DNA of 64,000 bases from Campylobacter mucosalis. GTDB lineage: Bacteria; Campylobacterota; Campylobacteria; Campylobacterales; Campylobacteraceae. The notes beneath the pieces are model-generated. The model did not search any database, had not been told where the DNA came from, and saw only the letters and a list, made by a program, of their open reading frames with translations. Where the stretch lies: the NCBI RefSeq assembly GCF_013372205.1, contig NZ_CP053831.1, forward strand, positions 496,001-560,000, given 5' to 3'. Made by a program: the position numbers and the translations under genes. Positions 36,080 to 45,936 of the stretch are shown here, piece by piece (the stretch's first letter is position 1; each line of letters begins with the position of its first letter).

Positions 36080-37947
36080 GACTTCGCATAGTTTATGCCA
36101 TAATTTTGCTATTTTTTATAATGCTACTTACTAGAATTTACTATCTAAGCGTAAATTCAAACGAATATTATGAGAATATTGCTGAGCAAAATGTAGTTAA
36201 AACCCAGTATCTGCCGCCGGTTAGAGGGATAATTTTTGACTCAAAAGATCGCCCTTTGGCGGTAAATAGACTAGGTTTTTCTCTTGCTGTCAAGCCACAC
36301 TTAAGTAGCAAAAAAAGAGTTGCCTTGCTAGATGAGGAGTTAGCTTATATTGCTGAAATTTTTACTGACTTAAATGTCACAAAACTAAAACGAGAATATA
36401 TAAAAAACGACTCCCCTTACAATCAAGAGTTTATAAATGTTGTTGATTTTATCGACTATGATAAATTTGTGCCATATTTTGCAAAACTCTCTTTACGTCA
36501 AAATTTAAAGATACAACCAGCTAGCAAAAGACACTATCCGTATGATGACCTGGCTTCTCACATCATCGGATATGTCGGCAGAGCAAATCAGCAAGATATG
36601 GATAACGACCCTATAACAAAGCTCACAAACTATATTGGCAGAAGTGGTATCGAGAGGTATTACAACTCTATTTTGCAAGGCAATGAGGGTTTTAAAAAAA
36701 CAAAAGTAAATGCCCTAAATGAAGAGATAGAGTCGCTTGAAACGATCTTGCCAAAGAGTCAAAATGTAAGGCTTAGCATTGACCTTGAACTTCAGAAATT
36801 TATAGGCGAGGTTTTTGGTAAAGACGCTGGTGTCGCGATTGTTATGGATTTAAAAGATGGTGCTATTATAGCAGCTGGAAGCTATCCAGAATATAACCTA
36901 AACAAATTTGTCACAGGTATATCAAAAGCCGAGTGGGAGGAGCTTGTAAGGGATATTGACCACCCATTTACAAATAAACTGGTAAATGGTTTGTATCCGC
37001 CAGGATCAGTTGTAAAAATGGGTATGGGTTTAGCATTTTTAGATGCTGGAGTTAGTCGTTGGGATGGGTATTACTGCTCTGGCTCGTATGAGCTTGGTGG
37101 GCGTAAATTTCGCTGCTGGAACTCCTATGGTCACGGATTTATGAATTTAAATGACGCCATTAGAGAGAGTTGTGATGACTACTTTTATAAAAATAGTCAA
37201 AAAATGGGTATAGACGCGATAGTGCCGATACTTGAGCGTATAGGTTTTGGGGTAAAAACTGGTGTTGACTTGCCAAATGAATTTATAGGCGTAGTGCCTA
37301 GCAGAGAGTGGAAAATGCGTAAATACGGCAAGTCGTGGTATCAAGGCGAAACGCTCATTACCTCTATTGGGCAGGGAAATTTTCTAGTTACTCCTATGCA
37401 GATTGCTAGACACACAGCCGCACTTGCAACGGGGCTAAACGTTATCCCACATTTTTTAAAGAGCATAGATGATAAGGATGTTGATTTTACTCCAAAAGAT
37501 GATATGTTTACGCCTTTTGAGAAGAGCCAGTTGCCTATTTTAAGACACGCTATGTATGAAGTTGCAAATCACCCAAAAGGCACGGCTAGCAAGCACTTTA
37601 CAAATTCACTCCTAACCATCGCTGCAAAGACTGGAACTGCTCAAGTTGTTGGCATATCTCAAACTGAAAAAAAGCGTATGAGAGAGGAAGATATGGCGTA
37701 TTTGCAACGCTCTCACGCGTGGCTTACAACCTTTGCTCCGTATGAAGATCCGCAGTATGTCATTACGATGATTATCGAGCACGGAGGACACGGCGGTAGT
37801 GCGGCTGGTCCAAAGGTAACTCAAATTTATAATAAACTTGTGCAAATGGGCTATATAAATTTAGACGAGCTAAAAGCCAAAATTGAAGCAAAAAAGGCAC
37901 CAAATAAAAAGAGCAATAAAAAAGCTACTAAGACTCAAGAGTTCTAA
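36076..37947 (+). CDS. mrdA: Penicillin-binding protein 2 (elongation transpeptidase)
   Basis: 623 residues, one membrane helix at the N terminus. Catalytic Ser in [10 protein letters not shown], second motif SCD in [11 protein letters not shown], and KTG in [10 protein letters not shown]. Dimerisation domain motif [15 protein letters not shown]. Cross-links lateral-wall peptidoglycan with RodA. The 3' end overlaps the convergent ybeY by 20 bases. Confidence 0.94.
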   Translation: MRLRIVYAIILLFFIMLLTRIYYLSVNSNEYYENIAEQNVVKTQYLPPVRGIIFDSKDRPLAVNRLGFSLAVKPHLSSKKRVALLDEELAYIAEIFTDLNVTKLKREYIKNDSPYNQEFINVVDFIDYDKFVPYFAKLSLRQNLKIQPASKRHYPYDDLASHIIGYVGRANQQDMDNDPITKLTNYIGRSGIERYYNSILQGNEGFKKTKVNALNEEIESLETILPKSQNVRLSIDLELQKFIGEVFGKDAGVAIVMDLKDGAIIAAGSYPEYNLNKFVTGISKAEWEELVRDIDHPFTNKLVNGLYPPGSVVKMGMGLAFLDAGVSRWDGYYCSGSYELGGRKFRCWNSYGHGFMNLNDAIRESCDDYFYKNSQKMGIDAIVPILERIGFGVKTGVDLPNEFIGVVPSREWKMRKYGKSWYQGETLITSIGQGNFLVTPMQIARHTAALATGLNVIPHFLKSIDDKDVDFTPKDDMFTPFEKSQLPILRHAMYEVANHPKGTASKHFTNSLLTIAAKTGTAQVVGISQTEKKRMREEDMAYLQRSHAWLTTFAPYEDPQYVITMIIEHGGHGGSAAGPKVTQIYNKLVQMGYINLDELKAKIEAKKAPNKKSNKKATKTQEF

Positions 37948-38335
37948 CTATCAGACTCTTTGGTAACTTAAATTTTAAAATAACCTCCTCCTCCTTTGCC
38001 CTCATCTCACCCCTATCTTTTTCGTGATCATAACCTAAGACGTGAAGCAGTCCGTGCGTAAAAAGCAGAGCAGTTTCATCATCTTCTGTGTGTCCTAGCT
38101 CTATGGCTTTTTGTCTTACTAGGTCGGTGTTTATGACGACACAGCCAAGTGGAGTATGTGGGATGTATTCAAACGGAAAGCTTAAAACATCGGTGGTTTT
38201 ATCGATATTTCGCTCAGTTTTATTGATATTTTTCATCTGTTTTTCATTGACAAAACTAAGCTCAACTTCGCCTGGTGTTAAAAACTCGCAAATTTGATCT
38301 AAAATTTCAGGGTATTTTTCATCGCAGAGTATCAT
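37928..38335 (-). CDS. ybeY: Endoribonuclease YbeY
   Basis: 135-residue zinc protein for 16S rRNA 3' maturation and ribosome quality control. Signature [14 protein letters not shown] (HxxxHxxxxxH) and DVLSFPF. Overlaps the end of mrdA. Confidence 0.93.
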   Translation of the reverse strand: MILCDEKYPEILDQICEFLTPGEVELSFVNEKQMKNINKTERNIDKTTDVLSFPFEYIPHTPLGCVVINTDLVRQKAIELGHTEDDETALLFTHGLLHVLGYDHEKDRGEMRAKEEEVILKFKLPKSLIVRTLES

Positions 38336-38360
38336 TTTTGGCTCTTTATTTAAAATTTTG

Positions 38361-38366
38361 TATAAT
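38361..38366 (+). promoter_or_regulatory. -10 box of queC
   Basis: TATAAT 35 bases before the GTG start of queC, in the divergent gap with ybeY. Confidence 0.4.
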
Positions 38367-38401
38367 TTTATCCAAAATATTAAATTTTAAAAAGGAAAAT
38401 T

Positions 38402-39073
38402 GTGAAAAAAGCAGTTTGTATAATGAGTGGTGGTATGGATAGCACGCTTTGTGCGACCTTGGCACTTAAAGAAGGTTATGAAGTCGTGGCTTTGCATTTT
38501 GACTACGATCAGCGAACGATGAAGCGTGAAAAACGTGCATTTAGTGAGATTTGTGATTTTTTGGGTATCAAAAATAGGCTAAATTTAGATGTAAATTTTA
38601 TAGCAAAAATAGGTGCAAATGCCTTGACTGATAGAACTCTAGATATCCCAAAAGATGGTTTAGGCGATGAAGTGCCAAAAACTTATGTGCCTTTTCGTAA
38701 TGGTATTTTTATCTCAATCGCGGCGGCTTTAGCTGAAAAAGAGGGTGCAAATGCACTATTTATCGGTGTTGTTGAAGATGATAGTTCAGGCTATCCTGAC
38801 TGCAGAAGCGATTTTATAAAAGCAATAGAAAGAGCCATAAATTTAGGCACAAAAGATGAAACAAAGCTAGAGATAAAAATGCCACTTGTTGGGCTAAGTA
38901 AGGCACAAATCGTCGCAAAATCGCTAGAGTTTAACTCGCCACTTCATCTTACTTGGAGCTGTTATGAGAGCGATGATGAGGCGTGTGGACTTTGTGATAG
39001 CTGTCGTTTAAGGTTAAGGGGCTTTGAACTGGCAAAGGCAAAAGATCCGATAAAATATGCTAAAAATGGTTAA
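38402..39073 (+). CDS. queC: 7-cyano-7-deazaguanine synthase
   Basis: Queuosine-pathway enzyme converting CDG to preQ0 with ATP and ammonia. PP-loop SGGMDSTLC at residues 9-17 and the zinc site [15 protein letters not shown] near the C terminus. 223 residues, GTG start with aaaggaaa before it. Confidence 0.94.
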   Translation: MKKAVCIMSGGMDSTLCATLALKEGYEVVALHFDYDQRTMKREKRAFSEICDFLGIKNRLNLDVNFIAKIGANALTDRTLDIPKDGLGDEVPKTYVPFRNGIFISIAAALAEKEGANALFIGVVEDDSSGYPDCRSDFIKAIERAINLGTKDETKLEIKMPLVGLSKAQIVAKSLEFNSPLHLTWSCYESDDEACGLCDSCRLRLRGFELAKAKDPIKYAKNG

Positions 39074-39075
39074 AT

Positions 39076-39498
39076 CTAACCATTTTTGCTAAGCTCTTTG
39101 TATTTATCAGCTAAAAATTGCTTTTGCTCTTTTGTGAGGTTTGCTGAGTTTAGTGCGTTTTGAACTATCTCATTTGCACGAGAATTTAGCAGTTCGTAGC
39201 TGTTTTGATTTTGCTTAAAAATTTCACTCATCAGATCATCTTTTTCATCTTTTAGCTCAGAGATTGCGTTTGAAAGGGCGTCTGGGCTAACTGAGCTTGA
39301 GCTTAAAAGCTCATTTATCATTTTGCCATTTTCACTCTGGCTTAAAATGCTACTAAAATCACCCTTGTTTGCCTTATTTGTGTCGTATTTAAGTAAAAAA
39401 TCCTCAAAACTACCGCCATTTTTATTTGAAGCTTTATACATATTATAAGCCGTGCTTGCGGCTGGATCAAGTCTAAAAAGATAGCTTTTATCTTCCAT
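39076..39498 (-). CDS. Conserved-looking protein of unknown function
   Basis: 140 residues, no signal peptide or membrane segment, Asn/Ser/Lys-rich and mostly helical (ISELKDEKDDLMSEIFKQNQNS, NLTKEQKQFLADKYKELSK). No family recognised. It is convergent with queC and divergent from hcp, sharing the gap that holds the Fnr-type operator; it could respond to the same site. Confidence 0.55.
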   Translation of the reverse strand: MEDKSYLFRLDPAASTAYNMYKASNKNGGSFEDFLLKYDTNKANKGDFSSILSQSENGKMINELLSSSSVSPDALSNAISELKDEKDDLMSEIFKQNQNSYELLNSRANEIVQNALNSANLTKEQKQFLADKYKELSKNG

Positions 39499-39548
39499 TT
39501 TTATCCTTTGTTTTTTACCTTTTTAAGCAAGATTTATTCCATATCTGA

Positions 39549-39562
39549 TTGATTTTAATCAA
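39549..39562 (+). promoter_or_regulatory. Fnr-type operator of hcp
   Basis: TTGAT-TTTA-ATCAA, perfect Fnr half-sites, 22 bases before the -10 hexamer, the same spacing as at nap and haoC. Confidence 0.85.
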
Positions 39563-39584
39563 TAAAACTAATTATGTTTTTTAA

Positions 39585-39590
39585 TAAAAT
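39585..39590 (+). promoter_or_regulatory. -10 box of hcp promoter
   Basis: TAAAAT placed exactly as the TATAAT boxes of nap and haoC relative to the operator. An alternative -10, TATTAT at 39590-39595, would shift the start by five bases. Confidence 0.6.
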
Positions 39591-39614
39591 ATTATAAATT
39601 TAAAAAGGAGAAAA

Positions 39615-40949
39615 ATGAGTGAAAATTTAAAGATGTTTTGTCATCAATGCGAGATGAGTGCGCCTGACGGCTGTGGTGCTCACGGGCAGAGCAAAGGCAC
39701 CTGTGGCAAGGATGATACGTTAGCAAGGCTTCAAGATACGATGGTTTTTGGGCTTAAGGGTCTTAGTGCTTATCGCCACCACGCACACGAGCTTGGTGCT
39801 GATACGAGCGAGGTTGATAGAGTTATGGCTGATACGCTTTATTTTACGCTTACAAACTCAAATTTTAACTTCAACGAACACATAAAACAGCTTCTAGCCG
39901 TCGGCTCTGCTGGTGTTAAGGTAATGGATATTTTAAGCGAGGCTCACACAAAAACCTTTGGTGTGCCAACTCCGGTTAAAGTAAGCCAAAACAAGGTTGA
40001 AGGCAAGGCGATTTTGGTTAGCGGACACAACCTAAAAGCCCTAAAAATGCTATTAGAACAAACCGAAGGCAAGGGCATAAATATCTACACACACTCAGAA
40101 ATGCTCCCTGCTCACGGCTATCCAGAACTTCGCAAATACAGCCATTTAAAGGGCAATGTCGGCAAGGCGTGGTTTGATCAAACTAAATTATTTAATGAAT
40201 TTAAGGGTGCGATTTTGATGAGCACAAACTGCATTATGTCACTTAGAAGTAACTGCGAATATAGCGAGCGTTTGTTTGGCTATCAAATCGCAGGGACACA
40301 GGGTGTAATGATGATAGAAAATGATGATTTTACGCCGTTAATTGAGTGTGCCCTAAATTGTGGCGATGTGAGTATGGATAGTGACGCCTGTTTGGTTACT
40401 GGTGGACACTATAAGACGATTTTAACACTAGCACCAGAAATTCTAGACGCTATAAATTCAGGTAAAATTCGCAGATTTTTTGTCATAGCAGGTTGTGACG
40501 CACCTGGCAAAGGTCGTGAGTATTACAGAGAGTTAGCACAAAACCTACCGCAAGACTGCGTGATTTTAACATCAAGTTGCGGCAAATTCCGCTTTAACGA
40601 CATTGACTTTGGCGTCGTTCCAGGCACAAATCTACCACGCTACATTGACTTAGGTCAGTGTAATGATTCAAACGGAGCCGTTAAAATCGCACTTGCGTTA
40701 AGCGAGGCAACTGGCATTGCGGTAAATGACCTGCCACTTTCAATCGTGCTAATGTGGATGGAGCAAAAAGCTGTGATTATCTTACTTGCTCTGTTTAGTC
40801 TTGGTATGAAAAATATCAATGTTGGACCGACTCTACCTAAATTCTTTAACGAAGAGATAGTGAATTTCTTGGTAGAAAATTTTGGCGTTAGGCTAATTAG
40901 TGGCGACGCTAAGGCTGATTTAGCTTACTTTTTAAACGGACATAAGTAA
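39615..40949 (+). CDS. hcp: Hybrid cluster protein / hydroxylamine reductase (short class)
   Basis: Fe-S/O hybrid-cluster enzyme that reduces hydroxylamine to ammonia and is also linked to NO reduction and S-nitrosylation. Proximal cluster Cys9, Cys12, Cys20 and Cys30 (CHQC...GCG...TCGK); hybrid-cluster motifs SGHNLKALK, STNCIMSL, GCDAPGKGREYY and TSSCGKFRFND. At 444 residues it is about 100 shorter than E. coli Hcp, as in the short class lacking part of domain 1. There is no hcr reductase gene next to it. Confidence 0.9.
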   Translation: MSENLKMFCHQCEMSAPDGCGAHGQSKGTCGKDDTLARLQDTMVFGLKGLSAYRHHAHELGADTSEVDRVMADTLYFTLTNSNFNFNEHIKQLLAVGSAGVKVMDILSEAHTKTFGVPTPVKVSQNKVEGKAILVSGHNLKALKMLLEQTEGKGINIYTHSEMLPAHGYPELRKYSHLKGNVGKAWFDQTKLFNEFKGAILMSTNCIMSLRSNCEYSERLFGYQIAGTQGVMMIENDDFTPLIECALNCGDVSMDSDACLVTGGHYKTILTLAPEILDAINSGKIRRFFVIAGCDAPGKGREYYRELAQNLPQDCVILTSSCGKFRFNDIDFGVVPGTNLPRYIDLGQCNDSNGAVKIALALSEATGIAVNDLPLSIVLMWMEQKAVIILLALFSLGMKNINVGPTLPKFFNEEIVNFLVENFGVRLISGDAKADLAYFLNGHK

Positions 40950-40955
40950 AATTTG

Positions 40956-40975
40956 GGGCTTTAATCAAAAAGCCC
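40956..40975 (+). terminator. Hairpin between convergent hcp and downstream operon
   Basis: GGGCTTT-AATCAA-AAAGCCC directly after the hcp stop; no long T-run, but placed to end both convergent transcripts. Confidence 0.45.
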
Positions 40976-40987
40976 TAAAACACAGAG

Positions 40988-41776
40988 TTAAAATTTAATG
41001 TCGTAAGTTATACTTTTTGCAAATTCATAGGTGCGTTTTTGGTTAAAATTCATATTTAAATTCGCACTAATAAAACTAGGTAAAAGTTTAACTTTGGCAC
41101 TTAAAGAGGCCAAAAACTCGGCATTTTCTTCAAGCGAGTATGATAACTTTTCGCAATTTTGTATATTGCCAGAGATTTGTGAATTTTCTAAATAACGCTT
41201 CACTCGTTCGCCAAAAAAGCTTGGCAGAGCGTTTAAATTTATCCCCTCATCTTTAATAAATTGTGCCAATTCATCGCTACTGACTGGCGTTTCATTCATA
41301 TTTTCGTGTTTTTGTATTTGATGAGTGTGTTGTGTTTGTGTTTTGTTTTTATTTAAATTTGCACTGGCATTTAACTCCCCACCGACATCTTTTACCTTTG
41401 CCCCAGCATTAAAATCAGCACCAACCTTAGTGCCTAAATGCTCTTTTGACTGCGTTTCATAGCTAAATTCATACGATTTTATGCCCATACGAAGCGAGAG
41501 AGCAAAGACTGCTCGGTTTAGGTCATAAACGTAAATTTCGCTTAAATTTTCAAGCGTATAGTAGCGATTTTGATAAATATCTGATTTTATTAAAACTTGA
41601 TTTAAAAACGATTTTATGGGCTTTTAATCGCTATCTTTTGAGCTTCTTACAGATAAGTTGTTAAAATTTTCATCATAAATTTTGACATCGCAGTTTTTTG
41701 TAATTGGCTCTACTGCCACTGGATTTTCGTTTAAGTCAGTCATCATCTCAATATCAGTAAGCATTAATCTATCCAT
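40988..41776 (-). pseudogene. Third gene of GTPase operon, interrupted by in-frame stop
   Basis: ATG at 41776 (MDRLMLTDIEMMTDLN) is read for 50 codons to a TAA at 41624-41626. The same frame then continues, coding-like, through FLNQVLIKSDIYQNRYYTLE and without any ATG, GTG or TTG until ATG 41488, from which 166 codons remain (MGIKSYEFSYETQ). I read it as one 262-codon gene with a nonsense mutation; alternatively a 50-residue protein plus a shorter gene starting at 41488. No family recognised; a Gly/Ala/Asn stretch (GADFNAGAKVKDVGGELNAS) stands out. Confidence 0.55.
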
Positions 41777-41777
41777 T

Positions 41778-42191
41778 TTAAATCCTCTTTAAATAAATGA
41801 TAACACCAGCGACAACTAGGCAAATCATCGCACCGATTATTACTCTTTTTGTTTTATATTTGTTTAAAATTTTGTTAAAATTTGCCACGTCAAGCCCCAT
41901 AACATTTAACGTCTTTTCTATCTCGTTTTTTGGTGTGTTTTTATCGTATAAAAGCATAGCAACACGAGTCCTGCCGATATCATCAGGCTCGGTGTGTTTT
42001 AAAAAGACAAAAAATTTATCGCCCTTTTTTATGAATTCTTGCCTTTGCTTGTAAGTGATTTTAAATTCTGATTTAAAATCTATTAAATAATCTATCTGCT
42101 TTTGCTCATCTTCGCCAAAAATTATCTTACCATTTAGGGCAGTGATTTGGTCATTTTGGCTATTTTTGCCCTGAATTGTCGCTAAAACCAC
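41778..42191 (-). CDS. Tail-anchored membrane protein of GTPase operon
   Basis: 137 residues. A soluble N-terminal region (about 1-115) is followed by a single C-terminal membrane helix (VIIGAMICLVVAGVIIYLKR). GTG start one base after the stop of the GTPase frame; the next gene begins one base after its stop. No family recognised. The tight packing argues that the three genes form one functional unit at the inner membrane. Confidence 0.6.
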   Translation of the reverse strand: MVLATIQGKNSQNDQITALNGKIIFGEDEQKQIDYLIDFKSEFKITYKQRQEFIKKGDKFFVFLKHTEPDDIGRTRVAMLLYDKNTPKNEIEKTLNVMGLDVANFNKILNKYKTKRVIIGAMICLVVAGVIIYLKRI

Positions 42192-42192
42192 G

Positions 42193-42793
42193 TTAAATCC
42201 TCTCTAAAAAGCTAAAAATTTCATCCTTGCTAACCCTTGTCATATCAAAAATTTCAAGGTCAGCACCATTTTGTCTAATCTCATTTTTTAGCTCTTTTTG
42301 CTTGTTTAAATCCATCTTATCGCCACGAGTTGCTATGATTTTTGGGATAAAGCTTCGCTCTTTTGCCTCTTTTGTGGCGTTTTTAATCTCGGCTAATATT
42401 TGTGCTTTATTTAGCTCATACTTTAAAATATCAAAAATGTAAATGTAAATTATCTGTCTATTGCTCTCTTTTTGTTTTAAAATTTTGTAATTCGCTTTTG
42501 ATTTTTTCTTTTTCTTTATTAAATTTTGGATTACCAGAGATGTTTATGATAGTGTATGTAAAATTTTTTGATAAGGCTTCTGTGTCGATTTTTGTTGGTG
42601 TGGCTTCGTAATTTTGGCTAAAATTATTGCCCAAAAGTGCGTTTAAAACAGCGTCCTTGCCAGCTTCCATCTGACCTGTTAAAAGTATCGTGCCTTTATT
42701 TTTTTTAATTAATGCAGCCAAGCTCAAACCAAACAAAGCAACTATAATAGCCCAAATAACCCAAGCCGGCAAAAGCGGTAAAAGTGGTAACAT
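42193..42793 (-). pseudogene. Membrane-anchored small GTPase, frameshifted
   Basis: The first frame (42793 to 42458) encodes one membrane helix (PAWVIWAIIVALFGLSLAAL) then a P-loop-like ILLTGQMEAGKDAVLNALLG, where the usual Ser/Thr after GK is Asp. The second half lies in another frame: QIIYIYIFDILKYEL, IPKIIATRGDKMDLN (G4-like) and a C terminus ending at 42193. The join is near 42483-42486; one missing A in the tract there would restore a roughly 200-residue GTPase. It is a true frameshift, a recoding site or a sequencing error. Confidence 0.6.
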
Positions 42794-42844
42794 TTAAATC
42801 CTTTTTAAAAATTTTAAAAAGGTATTTTATTCAAAAAAAACGGC

Positions 42845-43840
42845 TTAAAGAAAATGCGAGAACAAATTTTCTTGTGGTTTTTGCTGGTCTAGGACACTTA
42901 AGACGTCAGATTTTGGTGCTAAAACTAACGCATATCTAAAATTTTTAAGCTCTTTAAGTTCATTTAAATTTTCAAAATAAAAGGCGTTTTCTAACTTTAT
43001 ATTTGTATCTTTTGGCAGACAAAAGATTATCTCATCTGCACTAAAATTCTTTTGTAAAAACGCACTCTCTACATAAAAAAGCTCTTCATCGCTTTCGGTT
43101 ATAATCGCTCTAAAACTTGAGCCAAAATTTGCTGGACGGAAATTTTTATCAATAAATATTGGCTCAAAATGTCCCAAATTTTTAGTTTCATTTACCCTAA
43201 AAGAGATCTCATTTTTATTTAAAAATTTAAGCAATCCGCAAAATGCAGGTAAAAATACTCGCGGTATATTTAAATTTTGGTAAAAAATTTCATCACAAAT
43301 GAAGCTTGAAAAAAATATCGAGCTTGGGTTTATCGGTGTAATTTTTGTATCGCTAAAAACTTGATCATAAAATGGCGATATGCGTTCAAGCGTTCGTGTG
43401 TGTGAGCCAAAAAAACACTCATTTGAGTTTGCTCGTAAAATTTTATCAAAAAGTTCATCTATATTTTCGCTCATTAATGTGGCATTTTTGCCAAGATTTA
43501 AACGCTCAAGCATAGCCATTTGCATTGGATTTACATAAAAAAATCTGATATTTTTCTGACTTGCTAAATATCTCATAAGTCTAAAAAGCGACGAACGTAG
43601 ATTTTCAACCTTTATATAGGCTATCTCTGTATCAATAATGCTAACTTGCTCGTCATAAACTATGGCGTATGCTCCGTTTTTTATGGCGGTTGCAATCTCG
43701 TCTTCGTCAGCTTGTGTCGCTATGAACGCAAAGCCCTGTTTTATCCGTTTGGCTTCAAAGCTAAAGCCGTAAATTTGCGATATTGCTGGGCGATTTGCTA
43801 GTTCGCCCTTTAAAAGTCTAACCAAATCTATGATTAGCAT
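42845..43840 (-). CDS. Conserved protein with Mur-ligase-like N-terminal domain
   Basis: 331 residues. The first 110 residues follow the MurE/MurF UDP-binding domain pattern (SFEAKRIKQGFAFIATQADEDE, AIKNGAYAIVYDEQ), but the central ATPase P-loop is absent. Later part not recognised. Starts overlapping the metG stop by one base, a linkage I recall in C. jejuni too. May be a regulatory or non-catalytic relative. Confidence 0.6.
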   Translation of the reverse strand: MLIIDLVRLLKGELANRPAISQIYGFSFEAKRIKQGFAFIATQADEDEIATAIKNGAYAIVYDEQVSIIDTEIAYIKVENLRSSLFRLMRYLASQKNIRFFYVNPMQMAMLERLNLGKNATLMSENIDELFDKILRANSNECFFGSHTRTLERISPFYDQVFSDTKITPINPSSIFFSSFICDEIFYQNLNIPRVFLPAFCGLLKFLNKNEISFRVNETKNLGHFEPIFIDKNFRPANFGSSFRAIITESDEELFYVESAFLQKNFSADEIIFCLPKDTNIKLENAFYFENLNELKELKNFRYALVLAPKSDVLSVLDQQKPQENLFSHFL

Positions 43841-45738
43841 TAGCCCACAACCGCTCCGTTTTTAACCTTTGTGTGAGTGCCAAGAAGCACGAGCGAGCCG
43901 TCATCGGCTGATAAAATCATACCTTGACTGACATATTTTTTCATCATTATACGCTCTTTTAGGTTGGATAAAACGCAAACTTGTTTGCCAACAAGCGTAG
44001 CTGGGTCGTAAAATTTGGCAATACCTGAAAGAATTTGGCGTGGCTCATTCTCGCCTAAATCAATCTTAAATTTAAGCAATTTGTCACTACCTTCAACCCT
44101 TTGGCACTCTAAAACTTCGCCGACTTTTATGACAATTTTTGCAAAGTCATCAATGTTAATAATATCGCTTTTTTCTTCATCTTTTTGTGGTGTGATAGGC
44201 TGTGGATTTGGCATTAATTCGCTCTCAATACGAGTAATTAACGGCTCGGTTTTAGTAGCTTTAAAGTCTATAAGCTCTGCATTTTTAACCAAACGCTCAT
44301 AATTTTTTGGCGAAATTTCAAAGCCAAGAGCGGCTGCGATTTTCTCGCAAGTTTTTGGCATAGCCGGGCTTAAAAGAAGTGCAACTTTGGCTAGTAAATT
44401 TGCACAAAGCCCCACAAGAGCGTTAGCTTCATCGGTTTTACCCTCTTTTATGAGCGTCCAAGGCTCATACTTTGCAATCGCCGTATTTGCAAGTGTTATC
44501 ACTCGCCAAAGCTCTTCTAAATAGCGATTTGGTGCGATATTTTCTAAATTGTTAATGGCGTTTTTTAGATACTCATCTGCCTCGTTTAGCTCTGTTTTAT
44601 AAAATTTCATCACATTTTTTGATGAAATTTCAAAATCACTATACTTCATACTCATACCAATTATTCGGCTTAAAAGGTTGCCTAGTCCGTTGCCAAGCTC
44701 TGAGTTAATACGCTCAATGAGTGCCTTTTGACTAAAATCTCCGTCTTGCCCAAACGGCACTTCACGAAGCAAAAAGTAGCGAAAATTTTCAAGTCCGTAA
44801 GCGTCTGCTACCTCTTTTGGATTTACGACATTGCCTTTGCTTTTACTCATTTTTTCGCCGTTTCTAGTCCACCAGCCGTGAGCTGCTACGCATTTTGGCA
44901 AAGGTAATTCTAAGCTCATTAAAAACGCTGGCCAATATACAGCGTGAAAGCGTAAAATGTCCTTACCTACAAGGTGTGTCGTATCGCTCCAAAAGTCCAT
45001 TTTAGCGTTATCTCGTGAGTAGCCAAGTGTGCTAAGATAGTTTATTAACGCATCAAGCCAGACATACATAACGTGTTTTGGATCGTTTAAATTTTCTGGC
45101 AATTTTATGCCCCAGTCAAAGCTAGTGCGAGTGATTGAGAGATCTTTTAATCCGCCTTTTACAAAGCTAACGACTTCGTTTTTTTTGCCCTTTGGGACGA
45201 TGCAATTTTCGTTTTCTTCATACCATTTTAAAAGAGCATTTTCATATTTTGATAGCCTAAAAAAGTAGCTTTCTTCTTTTACGACGCTAGTTTTTCGCCC
45301 ACAATCTGGACAGCAGTTATCATCAAGTAGCTGAGTTTGGGTAAAAAATGTCTCACAGCTCACGCAGTAAAAACCCTCGTATTCGCCCTTGTAAATGTCG
45401 CCCTTTTCATACATTTTAGCAAAAGCGTTTTGTGCTGTTAGCTTGTGTTCTTCGTCTGTTGTTCTTATAAAATGATCATAACTTATCTCAAACTCATCCC
45501 ATAATGAGCGAAATTTACCGCTTATCTCATCGGCGTATTCTTTTGGGGTTTTGCCCCTTAGTTTTGCGGCTTGTTCTATCTTTTGTCCGTGTTCATCAGT
45601 GCCAGTCATAAAGTAAGTTTCATTGCCCTTTAAACGGCTAAAACGTGCTAAGGTATCAGTAATTATAGTCGTGTAGGCGTGTCCGATATGCGGGACGTCA
45701 TTTACGTAATAAATTGGTGTCGTGAAGTATTTTTTCAT
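43840..45738 (-). CDS. metG: Methionyl-tRNA synthetase
   Basis: 632 residues. HIGH motif in DVPHIGHAYT, zinc knuckle CVSCETFFTQ...CCPDCG, KMSKS motif GEKMSKSKGN, and a C-terminal tRNA-binding OB domain (IVIKVGEVLECQRVEGSDKL). Complete. Confidence 0.96.
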   Translation of the reverse strand: MKKYFTTPIYYVNDVPHIGHAYTTIITDTLARFSRLKGNETYFMTGTDEHGQKIEQAAKLRGKTPKEYADEISGKFRSLWDEFEISYDHFIRTTDEEHKLTAQNAFAKMYEKGDIYKGEYEGFYCVSCETFFTQTQLLDDNCCPDCGRKTSVVKEESYFFRLSKYENALLKWYEENENCIVPKGKKNEVVSFVKGGLKDLSITRTSFDWGIKLPENLNDPKHVMYVWLDALINYLSTLGYSRDNAKMDFWSDTTHLVGKDILRFHAVYWPAFLMSLELPLPKCVAAHGWWTRNGEKMSKSKGNVVNPKEVADAYGLENFRYFLLREVPFGQDGDFSQKALIERINSELGNGLGNLLSRIIGMSMKYSDFEISSKNVMKFYKTELNEADEYLKNAINNLENIAPNRYLEELWRVITLANTAIAKYEPWTLIKEGKTDEANALVGLCANLLAKVALLLSPAMPKTCEKIAAALGFEISPKNYERLVKNAELIDFKATKTEPLITRIESELMPNPQPITPQKDEEKSDIINIDDFAKIVIKVGEVLECQRVEGSDKLLKFKIDLGENEPRQILSGIAKFYDPATLVGKQVCVLSNLKERIMMKKYVSQGMILSADDGSLVLLGTHTKVKNGAVVG

Positions 45739-45747
45739 CTTTATCCT

Positions 45748-45936
45748 TTAAAATTCAAATCCGCCAGAATCGCCCTTTGACATCGAGTTGTAGGCGGCAT
45801 CTACATAGTTTTTGCGAATTTCGCACTCAAAGATTAGCTCGCAGTTAAAGCAGGAATTTAGCCCCTTTTGTGCTTGGCAGTCAGTTAAAATTTTAGCCTT
45901 TTCATCAAGCTTTAACTCAAACTCATCTTTAACCAT
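45748..45936 (-). CDS. Small Cys-containing protein between fbp and metG
   Basis: 62 residues, soluble, with four Cys ([20 protein letters not shown]) that could bind a metal. Overlaps fbp by eight bases and precedes metG by nine. A similar short gene sits at this place in C. jejuni as I recall; function unknown. Confidence 0.7.
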   Translation of the reverse strand: MVKDEFELKLDEKAKILTDCQAQKGLNSCFNCELIFECEIRKNYVDAAYNSMSKGDSGGFEF

